DNA of 52,301 nt from a bacterium (GTDB lineage: Bacteria; Chloroflexota; Dormibacteria; Aeolococcales; Bog-877). Made by a program: the position numbers and the translations under genes. Position 1 is the first letter of the stretch, and every line of letters starts with the position of its first letter. The notes beneath the pieces are model-generated. The model worked only from the letters and a program-made list of their open reading frames with translations, was not told the DNA's origin and did not search any database. This document shows positions 8,646 to 16,874 of this stretch, one piece after another. The stretch covers positions 1 through 52,301 of the forward strand of contig JAJZJU010000003.1 in the NCBI GenBank assembly GCA_021809895.1, in the 5' to 3' direction.

Positions 8646-9380
8646 GTGGAGCTAGCAGTCCTGGGCAGCGGATCTGCCTTTGCGGACACCGGCCACCAAG
8701 CCGGCTATGTGGTCGACCGCAAGCTGCTACTGGACTGCGGTGCACCCGCGCCTCTTTTGCTCTCGCGGATGGGGATCGACCTGGCCGAGATCGAGACGGT
8801 GGTGATCTCCCACCTCCACAGTGACCACGTCGGACAGCTGCCCATGCTGCTGGTGGCCAGGGCAGTGACCAGGCCGGAAGCACCGCCCCTGCTCGTGCTG
8901 GGCCCGCGCGATCTTGCCGACCACCTCCGCCGGCTCGGCGAGCTGAGCCTGGGCGCGCAGTTCTGGAACTCCTTCTACTCCCAGCACACCCCGATCCTGA
9001 GGGAGGTGGCAGAGGGACGGATCGAGGAGCTGGGATCGCACCGGCTCGAATTCATCGAAGTGGAGCATGTGCCACAACTTCATTGCCTGGCGATTCGGGT
9101 GGAGACCCAGGAGGTGAGCCTGGGATACTCCGGCGACACCACCCTGTGCCCGGGGATCCGCCGCCTGGCGGGCTCGGTCGACCACCTGTTGTGCGAGTGC
9201 ACCGGATGGTCAAAACCAGCCCCCATCCACCTCTGGAAGGAGGAGGTCGAGCTGCTCATGCGCGAGTTCCCTCGGACCTCGTTTCTGCTGACCCACCTCA
9301 GCGAGCGCAAGCCGGTCGGGGGAGCGCTGCTCGCGTTTGACGGGCTGAGGCTCAGGCTGACCAGGCCACCCGCGGACTGA
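8646..9380 (+). CDS. metallo-beta-lactamase-fold hydrolase (RNase Z-like)
   Basis: A 244-residue protein with the GSGSAFADTGHQAGYVV opening typical of RNase Z/ElaC-like and cyclic-phosphodiesterase-like MBL proteins. The metal-binding motif SHLHSDHVGQ is present at about residue 57, followed by EVEHVPQLHCLAIRV, GYSGDT and LLTHLSERK. The tRNase Z exosite arm is not evident, so I call it RNase Z-like rather than rnz. GTG start, immediately after the transglutaminase stop. Its last 29 bases overlap the convergent FAD enzyme gene. Confidence 0.82.
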   Translation: MELAVLGSGSAFADTGHQAGYVVDRKLLLDCGAPAPLLLSRMGIDLAEIETVVISHLHSDHVGQLPMLLVARAVTRPEAPPLLVLGPRDLADHLRRLGELSLGAQFWNSFYSQHTPILREVAEGRIEELGSHRLEFIEVEHVPQLHCLAIRVETQEVSLGYSGDTTLCPGIRRLAGSVDHLLCECTGWSKPAPIHLWKEEVELLMREFPRTSFLLTHLSERKPVGGALLAFDGLRLRLTRPPAD

Positions 9381-10500
9381 ACGCGGCCAGCTCTGGAGGG
9401 TCGGTCCCTGTTAGGACGGCTCTACCCAGCAGGTCCGCGGTCACCGGCGCCAGCAGGATTCCGTTGCGGTGGTGCCCGGTCGCCAGCAGCACCCGGTCGG
9501 TGGTGGGAACCCGGCCGAGGAGGGGCCCGGCCGCCGAGTGGGGGCGCAAACCCGCCCAGCTGTTAGAGAACCTTGCCCCCGTCAAGGCGGGGATGAGTTC
9601 GGCGGCTATCTCGCTCAGACGCTCCATGCCCGACAGGGTGGGCCATGCATCGAAACCGGCCGCCTCCTCGGTCGCACCGACCAGCACCTGCCCGGACCGC
9701 TTCTGAAGTACGTATCCACGGTCGCCGAAGACGATCCGGGGCAGCGCTCCTGGCGCTCCGCACACCGCGGCGATCTGGCCTCTGATCGGCTCGACCGAAG
9801 CTTCCACGCCAAGGCCGGCCAGGAGGTTTCCGCTCCAGGACCCGGCGGCGATGACAGCGAGATCCCCCTCGAGGTCGCGGCCCGGCACTGTGGCTCGCAC
9901 CCGGTCACCTTCAGCCTTCAGGGAGGTCACCTCGACCCCGGTCTCGATCCTTGCCCCGTGGCGGCGCGCCGCCAGCTCCAGCGCCTGGGTGACCCGGTGG
10001 CTGTGGACGTGCGCCTCGTCCGGATAGAGGAGGCCGGCTGCTACCATCGCGGACACCCCTGGCACCTCGGCGCGCAGCTGGTCTAGGCTCAACAGCTCGG
10101 AGACATTGATCCCCTGGGTGAGCTGCCAGGCCCGGCGGACCTCCAGATCCGAGATGGACTCGGGCCGAGTGGTGACTCGCAACAATCCGCACGTCTCCAG
10201 CTCACAGTCCACCCCCGAGTCCGAGCGCAACTCCTCCGCCCAAGAGCGCCACATCCGCGAACTGCGCCGACAGAGGTCCAGAAAGGGGCCGGGAGCATTC
10301 GCCTCCACCCCCGCCGCGAGCATCCCGGCGGCGGCCGCTGAAGCCCCCTGCCCGCACTCTGGCTCGCGCTCCAGGACGGTGACCGCCAAGCCCTGCTTGG
10401 AGAGCTCCCAGGCCAGTGCCAGCCCCACCACCCCGGCACCGACAATCAAGCAGTGGGCGCGGTCCTGGATGGCGGGCGAGGCGGTCACGGACTCGAGCAT
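9352..10500 (-). CDS. thiO: glycine oxidase-like FAD-dependent oxidoreductase
   Basis: A 382-residue DAO-family flavoenzyme. The Rossmann motif VGAGVVGLALAWELS occurs near residue 17, then EREPECGQGASAAAAGMLA, the ThiO-type segment behind the dinucleotide fold. The C-terminal GLRPHSAAGPLLGRVP and ATGHHRNGILLAP motifs also fit ThiO, which oxidises glycine to iminoacetate for thiazole synthesis. No other thi gene is in the window, so another amine or amino-acid substrate is possible. I chose the ATG at 10500; longer reading upstream would overlap the preceding gene and has no homology. It is last in a minus-strand run, 28 bases after the YcaQ-like gene, and overlaps the convergent MBL gene by 29 bases. 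Confidence 0.82.
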   Translation of the reverse strand: MLESVTASPAIQDRAHCLIVGAGVVGLALAWELSKQGLAVTVLEREPECGQGASAAAAGMLAAGVEANAPGPFLDLCRRSSRMWRSWAEELRSDSGVDCELETCGLLRVTTRPESISDLEVRRAWQLTQGINVSELLSLDQLRAEVPGVSAMVAAGLLYPDEAHVHSHRVTQALELAARRHGARIETGVEVTSLKAEGDRVRATVPGRDLEGDLAVIAAGSWSGNLLAGLGVEASVEPIRGQIAAVCGAPGALPRIVFGDRGYVLQKRSGQVLVGATEEAAGFDAWPTLSGMERLSEIAAELIPALTGARFSNSWAGLRPHSAAGPLLGRVPTTDRVLLATGHHRNGILLAPVTADLLGRAVLTGTDPPELAAFSPRVAWSA

Positions 10501-10528
10501 ATCCCCACCGAGTGATGTCGCGCCCTTC

Positions 10529-11794
10529 TCAATCCAGCAGGCCGGTCCGCCACTGCTGGGGCAGCAGACCGGGGTCGGTGAATGCGACCGACTCCATGCC
10601 GACCGCCCTAGCCAGCGAGAGCAGCGCGGCGCGGATCGCTGGGGCCCGGCCGGAGTCGGCCGGGCAACCAGGCTCCCGGTGCACCGAGGCCACCTCAAGT
10701 CGACCGCTGAGGGAGTTGCGACGGCAGTCCAGCCGACCCACCAGGCGGTCCCCGGCGAGGATGGGTAGCACATAGTAGCCGTACCGGCGCCGCGTGGGAG
10801 GGACGTAGATCTCCATCCGGTAGTGGAACTGGAAGATGAGCTCGGTGCGTCGCCGGTCGATGATCAGGTTGTCGAAGGGGGACAGCAGGGTGGTCCTGCC
10901 CTGCCAGCTCTGCAGAGCGCCACTCTCCCATTCGCTCAGAGCTGTCTGCGAGACCAGCCACGGTCCCGGGATCAGCCCGTCGCGGCTGCGGACCGTGACC
11001 TCTTGGGCCAGGCCCAGCCGCAGCAGCTCGGCGACAAATACCTCGATCCCTGACGGAGCACCGCCATTCAGATGCCTGGCGACCTGCCTGGGTGTCGCCA
11101 CTCCCTGGGCCTCCAGCGAGCGACGGGCGAGCTCGAGAACCGCCTGGCGCCTGCTGACGCGCGGTGCGGCGGTGGCCGCCGGCAGGGAGCGTTCCATGAG
11201 ATCCCAGAGTCGTCCTCGGGCATCTCGGCCCGCTACCGCCACCAGGCCCTGGAACCAAAGCACCTCCAGCATCCGCTGGTGATCTGTGAGACCCGCCCAT
11301 CCGGATCCGTCCCGGGGCCGGGTGGACGAGTCGCCGATGGCGCTCGTGGGCATGGGTCCGGACAGGGCCAGACGCCGCAACAGGTGGCGTCTCAGCTGCT
11401 GATGGTCGACGATCCAGGACGCCATCCCCGCTCCGTACGCGGGTGGCCGCTGCCGGTAGTGCCGCATCCGCCATAGATGGAGCGGAAAATCGGAGCTGGG
11501 GAGAACGGCGGCCGCGTGGGCCCAGTACTCGAAGAGTTCACGGTCCTGCCACAGGGCACGGTCCACGGCCGCACGATCCAGGCATCCAAGGCGGCTCCAC
11601 AGCACCAGCTCATGGCTCTGGGCCACCACGTTGAGCGGATCGCGCTGCACATAACCCAAGCGGCGGATAAGGTCGACCACAGACTTCGGTGTCATCGGGG
11701 CCACCACCTGCGCGAGCGCTCCCAGCAGCTGCGCATCCACCGCGATGCGGCGGATGTCGCCCAGGGTCAGCTCGGGAAGTTTGGGACTGACCAT
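10529..11794 (-). CDS. winged-helix YcaQ-like DNA glycosylase family protein
   Basis: A 421-residue member of the HTH_42 family (YcaQ/AlkX, AlkZ), monofunctional glycosylases that unhook interstrand crosslinks or bulky lesions. Hallmarks are the N-terminal winged helix LTLGDIRRIAVDAQLL, LIRRLGYVQRDPLNVVAQSHELVLWSRLG, and the C-terminal DRLVGRLDCRR. The family's catalytic QxQ/QxD region would fall near VQRD (residues about 48-53), and the sequence QRD agrees with a YcaQ-like QxD. Substrate is inferred from family only. It lies 31 bases downstream of the CHAD gene and 28 bases upstream of the ThiO-like gene. Confidence 0.82.
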   Translation of the reverse strand: MVSPKLPELTLGDIRRIAVDAQLLGALAQVVAPMTPKSVVDLIRRLGYVQRDPLNVVAQSHELVLWSRLGCLDRAAVDRALWQDRELFEYWAHAAAVLPSSDFPLHLWRMRHYRQRPPAYGAGMASWIVDHQQLRRHLLRRLALSGPMPTSAIGDSSTRPRDGSGWAGLTDHQRMLEVLWFQGLVAVAGRDARGRLWDLMERSLPAATAAPRVSRRQAVLELARRSLEAQGVATPRQVARHLNGGAPSGIEVFVAELLRLGLAQEVTVRSRDGLIPGPWLVSQTALSEWESGALQSWQGRTTLLSPFDNLIIDRRRTELIFQFHYRMEIYVPPTRRRYGYYVLPILAGDRLVGRLDCRRNSLSGRLEVASVHREPGCPADSGRAPAIRAALLSLARAVGMESVAFTDPGLLPQQWRTGLLD

Positions 11795-11825
11795 GGCAGG
11801 GCTGACCTACCTGGAGGCTGACGCG

Positions 11826-12758
11826 TCAGCCCAGACACGCTCGCCGGGCGGCCTCCCACCAGCCCGATCCGTCAAGTCCTCTGAGCTCCGCCTCGGAAGC
11901 CTCCCGGGCGGCCTGGTGCTCCAGCTCAACCCTGACAGTGAGCCGGCGCAGGGCCGGACGGAGGTCGTGGCGCCCGCGGCGAGAGATTTCGTCCATCCAC
12001 TCCACCAGTATCGCGAGGTCGTGGAACCGCCCCAGCATGGACTGAAGCCGGCGCAGCTCTTCGACAACCCGCCGGTGCTCATCTGACAGCGCGGGCCCGA
12101 AGAGCTCAAGACGGTAGCGCAGCCGCCTGGTGCGGATACGGCGACGGTGCAGATCCCGCTCGCTCTCCTGGGGGATGGCCGCCCGTTCGAAGAGCCGCGG
12201 CAACTCCTGATCGGCGACCTCCCGCGCCCGCTTCCGGCTGCTCCGATTGTCCAGGACCTCAAAGCCGGACGCCAGGCGTCCGAGGCGGGGCAGGGAGCGG
12301 CCGCTCAGGAAAACCTCTCGCTGAGTGGTCATCTCCGCCGCCACCGCGTCCGCCAGCCAGCCGCGGGCCATTGCCTCCAGCCCCCGCAGGCCGGCCACGG
12401 GCCCGGTCGCACCCGGCAGCACCGATGATCCGTAGACCGCCGCGGCCCTGGGATCGTCGCGACGATCCCAGGAGACCGCCACCGGGCCCAGCACCGAGGC
12501 CAAGAGCTCGTACCGGGCCTCGGCATCCCGGAGCGGGCCCAGGTCCCTTTCGGCGGTGCGCAGCCGAGGTGCGCGCCCCTGGTCTTTGGGTCGCAGGCAT
12601 GGGGAGAGCGCCGCAATGGCCTCTCGCAAACGGCGGAGCGCGACTCTGGTGTCATGGACCGCCTCTTGGTCGCCGGCCAAGGGGAGGCGGGCGGTTGCCC
12701 AACGCAGCGCCTGAACTCGGTCTTCCAGGGCTGCGCCGGCCAGCTCCGCGTAGGTCAT
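11826..12758 (-). CDS. CHAD domain protein (polyphosphate binding)
   Basis: A 310-residue alpha-helical CHAD protein. The domain is defined by conserved histidines and a very basic surface: VHDTRVALRRLREAIAAL near the N-terminus, and LHRRRIRTRRLRYRLELF in the second half, with further Arg-rich helices. CHAD domains bind polyphosphate and localise to polyP granules. The ATG at 12758 lies only 4 bases after the Ppx stop, and a longer reading would run antisense-like through ppx without homology, so I reject it. Pairing with an exopolyphosphatase supports a polyP role. Confidence 0.9.
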   Translation of the reverse strand: MTYAELAGAALEDRVQALRWATARLPLAGDQEAVHDTRVALRRLREAIAALSPCLRPKDQGRAPRLRTAERDLGPLRDAEARYELLASVLGPVAVSWDRRDDPRAAAVYGSSVLPGATGPVAGLRGLEAMARGWLADAVAAEMTTQREVFLSGRSLPRLGRLASGFEVLDNRSSRKRAREVADQELPRLFERAAIPQESERDLHRRRIRTRRLRYRLELFGPALSDEHRRVVEELRRLQSMLGRFHDLAILVEWMDEISRRGRHDLRPALRRLTVRVELEHQAAREASEAELRGLDGSGWWEAARRACLG

Positions 12759-12762
12759 CCCG

Positions 12763-13737
12763 TCAGAGCTGGACAAGCTCTGCCTCCTCGGCGACGGGCG
12801 GGGTCCCCTCCACGGGCGCCAGCGGGCGCCACCAGTCGTCGCCTCGCTCCAGAATCCCCGCCACCATCCCGTCTCTGAGCCCACGCTCCGAGCAACGGAT
12901 CCGGGCCAGACCGAGAAGGTCCATGAGGTGCGCCAGGATGAGCGCCCCACCGCGGCAGAGGCGGACCCGCTCCAGATCCATGCCTGTCCGAGAGGCGACC
13001 TCCCAGACGGGACGCTCACGGAACACCTCGATCACCTCCTCCACGTCCCGCAGGCGCAGGGAAGAGCCCTTTTCACGCCCGATCAGGCGGGGCAGGTTGG
13101 TGATGGTGCCGCCGGTCCCCAGGGCCAGGGTCCGTGGCGGCGGTGGTACCAGATCGGGGATCAGCTCGCTGACCCTTCGCTGCATCGCCCGCCACTCCTC
13201 CGGGCTGGGTGGGTCTCCAACCGCCAGGGCCGCGATGGACCCGGACCCCAGAGGCAGGGAGTGGTCGGAGCAGACTCCTCCGGCCGGCCCCAGTGCCACC
13301 TGGGTGGAGGCGCCCCCGATGTCCAGGAGCAGGGTCAGGGTGCCCGGGGCGACACCCATGCCGGCGCCCGTGAAGGCGAGCTGGGCCTCCTCGGCGGCCG
13401 GCAGCACCACCACCTCAGGGATTCCTGCGCGCTCAGCCAGCAGCCGTGCGACCTCAGCCCCGTTGCCCGCAGCCCGCAGGGCCTGGGTCGCCCCCACGGC
13501 CAGGCTCCGCGCCCCCCGGCGGCGCGCCTCCGCGACCTGCCCCGAGAGTGTGCTCGCGGCCAACTCCAAGCGTTCGGGGCCGATCCTCCCGCTGCTGGCC
13601 ACATCCAGGCCCAACTGAACGAACTCCCGGCGCCGGAACAGGTGGCGGGGGGCGCTCTCCGGTCTACAGCCGGCCAGGAGCAGATGGATGGTGTTGCTGC
13701 CGACATCGATGGCGGCGAGCCGGGGCGCCCTGCTCAC
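12763..13737 (-). CDS. ppx: Ppx/GppA-family phosphatase
   Basis: A 324-residue ASKHA-fold phosphatase. Motifs are AAIDVGSNTIHLLLA at the start, AVGATQALRAAGNG, LTLLLDIGGASTQVALG, LPLGSGSIA and LALGTGGTITNL. Family members hydrolyse polyphosphate terminal phosphates or pppGpp. The length matches the short two-domain actinobacterial enzymes, without the HD domain of long Ppx. I chose GTG 13737, because upstream residues lack homology. It is followed after 4 bases by a CHAD protein, a classic polyP partner. It is divergent from the histidine phosphatase gene. Confidence 0.88.
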   Translation of the reverse strand: MSRAPRLAAIDVGSNTIHLLLAGCRPESAPRHLFRRREFVQLGLDVASSGRIGPERLELAASTLSGQVAEARRRGARSLAVGATQALRAAGNGAEVARLLAERAGIPEVVVLPAAEEAQLAFTGAGMGVAPGTLTLLLDIGGASTQVALGPAGGVCSDHSLPLGSGSIAALAVGDPPSPEEWRAMQRRVSELIPDLVPPPPRTLALGTGGTITNLPRLIGREKGSSLRLRDVEEVIEVFRERPVWEVASRTGMDLERVRLCRGGALILAHLMDLLGLARIRCSERGLRDGMVAGILERGDDWWRPLAPVEGTPPVAEEAELVQL

Positions 13738-13845
13738 GGCGCCGCGGCGACCGAACGGCAAGCGCTCACGATCACATCGTATCGTCGCCGTGCGACGCCA
13801 AGACGCTCCAGATCCAGATCGCCCAGGATCGGCGCTCGGCACGCC

Positions 13846-13851
13846 TATACT
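13846..13851 (+). promoter_or_regulatory. candidate leaderless -10 element
   Basis: TATACT ends 8 bases before the GTG at 13860, the spacing expected if transcription starts at the start codon. No Shine-Dalgarno lies between them. Confidence 0.5.
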
Positions 13852-13859
13852 TCGCGGCA

Positions 13860-14366
13860 GTGCCCACCTTGCACCTGGTGCGCCATGGGGTGGCGCTGGA
13901 CCGTGGGGCCTGGCCCGGCAGCGACCAGAGCCGGCCGCTGACCGAGTTCGGCTGGCGCCAGAGCCTGGCCATCTCCTGCGTTTTGGCCGAGCAGGCAGTC
14001 CAGCTCTTCTGCAGCAGTCCCACCGTCCGCTGCTGCGACACCCTGATGCCGGCGGCTCACAGCCGCGGACTGGAGGTCACACCGCTCTCATTGCTCTTCG
14101 AGAGCAATGAGCCCCAGAGCCCCGAGGAGGCTGTGGGGCTCCTCCAGCGGATAGTCTCCACCTGTCTAGTCGGCGGAGTGGAAGTGGCCGCCGCGGCCAC
14201 CCACGGCAACATCCTGCTGCCCTTGCTGACCCATGCGCCGGGCGGCGGCCAGCAACGCTGTCCCAAGGGCGGGGTGTGGCGCCTGGAGCTCAGCCCTCGG
14301 CTGGACCCGCTCCACGTCGAGTTTCAGGGCTACCTGAACCCCAAAACCGGGGAGTGGGCCAGGTGA
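13860..14366 (+). CDS. histidine phosphatase (SixA/phosphoglycerate mutase-like)
   Basis: A 168-residue member of the histidine phosphatase superfamily. The catalytic RHG motif is in TLHLVRHGVALD near residue 7, SSPTVRC carries the second conserved arginine region, and ATHGNILLPLL carries the second catalytic histidine. The small size fits SixA-type enzymes, which dephosphorylate phosphohistidine proteins, but other phosphate esters are possible. A TATACT box 8 bases before the GTG suggests a leaderless mRNA. Its stop overlaps the following kinase start by 4 bases (GTGA), so a phosphatase is translationally coupled to a PhoR-like kinase. Confidence 0.82.
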   Translation: MPTLHLVRHGVALDRGAWPGSDQSRPLTEFGWRQSLAISCVLAEQAVQLFCSSPTVRCCDTLMPAAHSRGLEVTPLSLLFESNEPQSPEEAVGLLQRIVSTCLVGGVEVAAAATHGNILLPLLTHAPGGGQQRCPKGGVWRLELSPRLDPLHVEFQGYLNPKTGEWAR

Positions 14367-15442
14367 CCCGTCCCGCAGAGAGTGGCCATGAGCGGCTGCG
14401 GACCGAGGTGCTGACCGCGATGGCGCGCCTGGGCACCGACGCGGGGCTGTTGCTCGACCGCAGCCGGCGGCTGCTCTGGGCCAGCCCCAACGCCCCCGAG
14501 CTCCTGGCCAAAAGCGTCCCCCCCAGGGAGCCGGTCGCTCCTCCTCTCGAGGCCGGGAGCCCGCTGGCTCTGATCCTTGATGACCCCAGAGCCGCGGAGC
14601 TGGTGGGGATCGCCTTCGAGCAGGGGGAGATCCAGCGTTCGGAGATCACCCACGACGGCTGGCGGCGGGTCCTGCGCGCGGTGGCGGCGCCGATGGGCTC
14701 CGGTCCCGCCCCGACTGTCCTTCTGATCCTGAGTGACATCACCCACGAGCGCCGGCTCAACCGCGCCCACCAGGACCTCCTGGCCAACCTGTCCCACGAC
14801 CTGCGCACCCCACTCGCCAGCCTCACCCTGCTGGCTGACACCCTCACCGGAGAGGCGCGCGGCGACCCCGAGGCAACCCAGGAGTTCGCCTCGCGGATCG
14901 CCACCGAGGCGGCCCACATGCACTCGCTGTTGTCGGGGATCCTGGACCTGGCCCGGCTGGAGGCGGGCGCAGAGCGAGCAAACCTGGAGGCGGTTGACCT
15001 CTTGAAGCTGGTCCGCCGCGTCTGCGAGGGACTCGGCCCCCAGGCCAAGGAGCGGCGCCAGACCCTTCAGTGTTCCGGGGAGCCGGTTGTCGCCCGCGCC
15101 GACTCGGAACGGCTGGAGCGGGCGCTTTCCAACGTCCTCGACAACGCTATCAAGTTCACCGGCGAGGGTGGCCGGATCACGGTCACGGTCGCGATGGCGG
15201 GCGCCTGCCCAACCGTGGCGGTGCGCGACACCGGCAGCGGCATACCGGCGTCGGCGCTGCCGCTTATCTTCGACCGCTTCTACACCGGCGATCGCTCCCG
15301 CTCCGGCTCCGGCAGCGGCCTGGGGCTGGCCATCGCCCGCCAGGCGGTCGAGCTCCAGGGCGGCAGGATCGAGGTCAGCAGCCATCCGGGAGCCGGCACC
15401 GAGGTTCGGATCCAGCTGTGCCCTCCCGATCCGGCCGTCTGA
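14363..15442 (+). CDS. PhoR-like sensor histidine kinase
   Basis: A 359-residue kinase with a PAS-like sensor region (residues about 10-125) and a HisKA-HATPase_c core. The H box LSHDLRTPLASL places the phospho-acceptor at about His145. N box NVLDNAIKFTGEGG, G1 DTGSGIP, F box FDRFY and G2 GSGLGLAIARQ are intact. No clear transmembrane segment is seen, so it appears cytosolic. GTG 14363 overlaps the phosphatase stop by 4 bases. The neighbours PhoU and a PhoB-like regulator suggest phosphate-related signalling. Confidence 0.9.
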   Translation: MTRPAESGHERLRTEVLTAMARLGTDAGLLLDRSRRLLWASPNAPELLAKSVPPREPVAPPLEAGSPLALILDDPRAAELVGIAFEQGEIQRSEITHDGWRRVLRAVAAPMGSGPAPTVLLILSDITHERRLNRAHQDLLANLSHDLRTPLASLTLLADTLTGEARGDPEATQEFASRIATEAAHMHSLLSGILDLARLEAGAERANLEAVDLLKLVRRVCEGLGPQAKERRQTLQCSGEPVVARADSERLERALSNVLDNAIKFTGEGGRITVTVAMAGACPTVAVRDTGSGIPASALPLIFDRFYTGDRSRSGSGSGLGLAIARQAVELQGGRIEVSSHPGAGTEVRIQLCPPDPAV

Positions 15443-15453
15443 TGCGCGTCCTC

Positions 15454-15459
15454 TAAGAT
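15454..15459 (+). promoter_or_regulatory. candidate leaderless -10 before phoU
   Basis: TAAGAT, 6 bases before the phoU ATG at 15466; no ribosome binding site fits in the gap. It fits the TANNNT pattern seen at other starts in this window. Confidence 0.4.
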
Positions 15460-15465
15460 CGCAAG

Positions 15466-16131
15466 ATGGCGAGCGTTCCACGGCCCCCTGACCTGGCCGC
15501 CGAGGTGGCAGCCCGTCGCGACGGGGTGCGTCTGCTGGGCGGGCTGGTCGCCGAAGGGGTTGCGGGCGCGATGGGAGGTCTCGAGGATCGCGACGGCGAC
15601 CGCCTCCGCAAGGTCGTCTCTGGTGACCTGGAGATAAACGAGCGCCACCGCCTGGAGCGAGAGCGCGGGATCCAGGTCCTGGAGGAGCTGCACCCGACCG
15701 GGCCCGACCTCCATGCCATCTTCGGCCTTCTTCTGATCGCTTCAGAGCTCGAGCGGATGGGCGACCACGCCAAGAGCTGCGCCCGGTATGCCCTGCCCCT
15801 GATCGAGCTCTCCTCGCGGCCGCGCATGGACGCCGTGATCCGGCTGGGGAGGTATGTGGAGGAGCAGGTGCGCGACATCATGGAGACGATCACCGCCACC
15901 GATGTCCGCCGGGCCCAGGACATCGCCGCTCGTGACGATCGGATCGACCGCATCTACCACCGCGTCTTCGACGACATGGTGGAGACCATGCGCGAGCATC
16001 CGGACTGGGCATATCCCGCCACCAACCTGCTCTTCATCGCCCACAACCTGGAGCGGATCGCCGACCGCGTCACCAACATCGCCGAGGATGTCGTCTTTCT
16101 GGAGACCGGCCAGCTGGTGGAGCTGGGCTGA
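15466..16131 (+). CDS. phoU: PhoU family phosphate signalling protein
   Basis: A 221-residue all-helical protein with two PhoU repeats. Metal-site motifs typical of PhoU occur twice: ELERMGDHAKSCARYAL (about residues 90-106) and NLERIADRVTNIAEDVVFL (about 189-207). PhoU links phosphate transporter status to PhoR kinase activity and helps limit phosphate uptake. It lies between the PhoR-like kinase and the PhoB-like regulator, which is its usual context, but no pstSCAB genes are present. ATG 15466 is 24 bases after the kinase stop. Confidence 0.93.
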   Translation: MASVPRPPDLAAEVAARRDGVRLLGGLVAEGVAGAMGGLEDRDGDRLRKVVSGDLEINERHRLERERGIQVLEELHPTGPDLHAIFGLLLIASELERMGDHAKSCARYALPLIELSSRPRMDAVIRLGRYVEEQVRDIMETITATDVRRAQDIAARDDRIDRIYHRVFDDMVETMREHPDWAYPATNLLFIAHNLERIADRVTNIAEDVVFLETGQLVELG

Positions 16132-16133
16132 CC

Positions 16134-16874
16134 TTGAGCTCCCCCGAGCCGGGCCAGGGGCACGGGCGTCGCGTGCTGCTGGTGGAGGACGAGGAGGCGG
16201 TGCGCATGACCCTGCGCTACAACCTGGCGGCGCAGGGGTACGTGGTCTCGGAGGCCAGCTCCGGCACCGCCGGGCTGGCCCTGGCCAGGTCCCGGAGCCC
16301 TGACCTGGTGGTGCTCGACCTCATGCTCCCGGAGCTCTCCGGCGAGGAGGTGTGCCGGGCCATCCGCCAGGAGTCGGACGTGCCCATCCTGATGCTGACC
16401 GCCCGTGGGGCCGAGAGCGACAAGGTGACAGGGCTCGGACTGGGCGCCGACGACTACATGACCAAGCCGTTTGGGGTGAAGGAGTTCATGGCCCGGGTCG
16501 CAGCCCTGCTGCGGCGCTCTGAACGCCCCCCCCAGGCGCCGCCCCAGGGCCAGCTGATCCGGGTCGGCAACTTCACAGCCGACGCGGATTCGCGCCGGGT
16601 CATGGTCGACAGGCAGGAGGTGAAGATGAGTCCCAAGGAGTTCAGCCTCCTCTTCTTCCTGCTGACCCACCACGGCCGGGTGCACAGCCGGGACTCACTG
16701 CTGCGGGCGGTCTGGGGCGCCGACTTCCACGGTGACAGCAAGACCGTGGCGGTTCACATCAGATGGATCCGGGAGAAGTTCGAGGCATTTCCCAGCCTGC
16801 CATTCCGCGTCAACACCGTCTTTGGCGTCGGGTACCGGGTTGACCTGGCCCCGGGCGAAACCCTGCAGCCATGA
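16134..16874 (+). CDS. PhoB/PhoP-like OmpR-family response regulator
   Basis: A 246-residue regulator. The receiver domain has VLLVEDEEAVR, the phospho-acceptor Asp62 in VVLDLMLPELSG, the switch MLTARG and Lys in DDYMTKPF. The C-terminal winged helix (about residues 145-240) has MSPKEFSLLFFLLTHHGRVHSRDSLL and the recognition region DSKTVAVHIRWIREKFE, typical of OmpR/PhoB. TTG start 2 bases after the phoU stop, with no strong ribosome site, which suggests coupling. It is the likely partner of the upstream kinase; target sites might be the 11-bp repeats described elsewhere in this window. Confidence 0.92.
   Translation: MSSPEPGQGHGRRVLLVEDEEAVRMTLRYNLAAQGYVVSEASSGTAGLALARSRSPDLVVLDLMLPELSGEEVCRAIRQESDVPILMLTARGAESDKVTGLGLGADDYMTKPFGVKEFMARVAALLRRSERPPQAPPQGQLIRVGNFTADADSRRVMVDRQEVKMSPKEFSLLFFLLTHHGRVHSRDSLLRAVWGADFHGDSKTVAVHIRWIREKFEAFPSLPFRVNTVFGVGYRVDLAPGETLQP

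Noticed and set aside
10500..10530. TPP riboswitch upstream of the ThiO-like gene
   Set aside because: The gap is only 28 bases, far too short for the aptamer.
10501..10773. Longer ThiO-like start
   Set aside because: The added 91 residues overlap the YcaQ gene antisense-like and have no homology; the Rossmann motif starts just after ATG 10500.
12759..13019. Longer CHAD protein start
   Set aside because: It lies inside ppx in another frame and lacks CHAD residues.
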